This document shows positions 62,819 through 64,000 of a stretch of DNA of 64,000 bases, piece by piece. The position numbers and the translations under genes are program-made. The DNA is from JAVBMU01 sp031551755 (GTDB lineage Bacteria > Actinomycetota > Actinomycetes > Actinomycetales > Cellulomonadaceae), in assembly GCA_031551755.1 (NCBI GenBank), contig JAVBNE010000007.1, positions 1 through 64,000 on the forward strand. Reading direction: 5' to 3'. How positions within the stretch are numbered: position 1 is the stretch's first letter; each line of letters begins with the position of its first letter. The notes under the pieces are model-generated. The model saw nothing but the letters and a program-made list of their open reading frames with translations. It made no database searches and had not been told where the DNA came from.

Positions 62819-63844
62819 TCAGGCGAGCGCCTGGGCCACCCGCAGGAGTTCAGCGGGAACCGGTTTGGGCCGACCCGCGATCTGCGCGAGCGAGACTAGC
62901 TCGACCTGTTCCCCTCGCAGTGCGGTCATCACCCCGGCCTCACCCCGAGTCACGGCATCGATCGCGGCGACCCCGAACCGGCTGCCGAGGATGCGGTCCG
63001 TCGGAGTCGGCTCACCGCCGCGCTGAACGTGGCCGAGGACCGTCAGCCTGGTGTCGAATCCGGTCCGGCTTGCGATCTCGGTGCGAACGGCCTCTCCGAT
63101 CGAGCCGCCGATGATCTCGCCGAAGGGACCCAGCTGCTGCCGGAACTGCATCGATGAGCCCTCCCGTGGAGCCGCACCTTCGGCGACCACCACGATCGAG
63201 AAGTCCGCGTGCGCCCGGTGGCGGTGTCGCAGGTATTTGACCACCTGATCGATATCGAATGGTTCCTCGGGAGCGAGTACCACCTCGGCACCACCGGCGA
63301 TCCCGGCCGCCACCGCTATCCACCCCGCATGGCGACCCATCACCTCGACCACCATCACGCGGTTGTGGGACTCCGCCGTGGTGTGTACCCGGTCGATCGC
63401 CTCCGTCGCAATGTTCACGGCCGTGTGATAACCGATCGACAAGTCAGTGCCTTCCACGTCGTTGTCGATCGTCTTCGGGATGGCCACGATGTCCACCCCT
63501 GCCTCGGCCACCTTGCTGGCGGCGTGCAGGGTGCCGTCTCCCCCGATGCAGATGAGAGCGTCCAGGCGCTCGGCCTCGATCGTGGCCAGGACCGTGTCCA
63601 TACTGCCGTCCTCGGCGCTGGGGTGGAACCTCGCTGTTCCCAGGAGCGTTCCGCCCACCGGCAGGATGTTGCGGATATCGGAACGCGACAGCGGGAACAC
63701 GTCCCCCTCGACGACGCCCCGCCAACCGTTCCGGAAACCGATGACGGTATGGCCGTACTCCCCCGTGCCCTGCTTCACCACCGCTCGGATCGCGGCGTTG
63801 AGCCCAGGGCAGTCGCCGCCGCCCGTCAACAATCCGATACGCAT
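62819..63844 (-). CDS. pfkA: 6-phosphofructokinase, actinobacterial (clade III) type
   Basis: A 341-residue phosphofructokinase, phosphorylating fructose 6-phosphate to the bisphosphate. It opens RIGLLTGGGDCPGLNAAIRAVV and carries the fructose motif IPKTIDNDVEGTD. The donor-site motif is GGDGTLHAA: Gly after GGD points to ATP use, while Lys in PKTIDND is the form seen in PPi-type enzymes. This mixed set is characteristic of actinobacterial clade III enzymes such as Streptomyces PfkA, which are ATP dependent. It lies upstream of rpsA on the same strand. Confidence 0.92.
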   Translation of the reverse strand: MRIGLLTGGGDCPGLNAAIRAVVKQGTGEYGHTVIGFRNGWRGVVEGDVFPLSRSDIRNILPVGGTLLGTARFHPSAEDGSMDTVLATIEAERLDALICIGGDGTLHAASKVAEAGVDIVAIPKTIDNDVEGTDLSIGYHTAVNIATEAIDRVHTTAESHNRVMVVEVMGRHAGWIAVAAGIAGGAEVVLAPEEPFDIDQVVKYLRHRHRAHADFSIVVVAEGAAPREGSSMQFRQQLGPFGEIIGGSIGEAVRTEIASRTGFDTRLTVLGHVQRGGEPTPTDRILGSRFGVAAIDAVTRGEAGVMTALRGEQVELVSLAQIAGRPKPVPAELLRVAQALA

Positions 63845-63979
63845 GGACCCTCCATCTCATTGCTCGCTATGCGCGCACTCCGAGGATCGCGATGCCGCAA
63901 CACCCCGCAACGTTGCGTGCAGAACGAGTCTACCGACGAGGCAACGCCGTACCGGCGAGTCGGTCGCGATACTGAGGGG

Positions 63980-64000
63980 ATGACCGAAGCCACCCGCACC
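63980..64000 (+). CDS. Possible start of a gene truncated by the window end
   Basis: An ATG at 63980 opens a frame MTEATRT that runs off the window. GAGGGG lies directly before it, with essentially no spacer, which is not an ideal ribosome site. The 136-bp gap to pfkA in divergent orientation would fit the start of a new transcript. Too short for any functional statement. Confidence 0.3.

Overview
This window is a chromosomal segment of a high-GC actinobacterium. The evidence is the gene content: whiA, rbpA, opcA, a mycothiol-dependent maleylpyruvate isomerase, a LivM-LivG fusion, and the orders gap-whiA-yvcK-rapZ-uvrC (in reverse) and xerD-parA-scpA-scpB-rluB-cmk. I cannot name the genus from the sequence. 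Nearly all of the window is coding, with many 4-base start/stop overlaps. I see no insertion sequences, rRNA or CRISPR arrays.

Layout. (1) 0.1-12.05 kb is a catabolic block: a divergent branched-chain-amino-acid-type (Liv) ABC importer, a metallo-beta-lactamase-fold hydrolase, a MaoC-like hydratase, an acyl-CoA carboxylase beta subunit, an EthD-like small protein, EtfB/EtfA, and a membrane cytochrome b-like protein with three copies of a proline-rich repeat. A similar palindromic element lies in both divergent promoter regions (1445-1464 and 6758-6786), which suggests one TetR-like regulator encoded elsewhere. (2) 12.1-14.5 kb is an accessory patch of lower GC: a frameshifted HAD hydrolase, an unrecognised membrane protein and a VapBC-like pair whose toxin end is frameshifted. 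It lies beside tRNA-Pro(GGG). (3) 14.6-17.4 kb holds a membrane protein and der. (4) 17.4-23.7 kb is a 3-hydroxybenzoate/gentisate pathway: IclR regulator, 6-monooxygenase, gentisate dioxygenase, fumarylpyruvate hydrolase, maleylpyruvate isomerase and transporter. It sits between plsC/cmk and der, which are usually close neighbours. (5) 23.9-30.9 kb, minus strand, carries ctaB-xerD-parA-scpA-scpB-rluB-aroH-cmk-plsC. (6) 31.2-36.7 kb is the pentose-phosphate operon tkt-zwf-opcA-pgl, without tal. (7) 36.7-46.1 kb, minus strand, carries rbpA, secG, tpiA, pgk, gap, whiA, yvcK, rapZ and uvrC. (8) 46.2-56.2 kb has uvrA, uvrB and coaE, with small enzymes and two tandem terC genes preceded by a yybP-ykoY (manganese) riboswitch. 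(9) 56.3-64 kb has an ABC exporter, guanine deaminase plus an MFS transporter, rpsA and pfkA.

How the genes fit together. The glycolysis genes (pfkA, tpiA, gap, pgk) and oxidative pentose-phosphate genes form the central carbon core. The gentisate cluster would feed fumarate and pyruvate into it. The first block looks like an acyl-CoA or organic-acid catabolic module whose electrons are collected by ETF; the adjacent cytochrome b-like protein is a candidate route to the membrane, which is inference. Function calls rest on motif recognition in the translated sequence; no database search was run.
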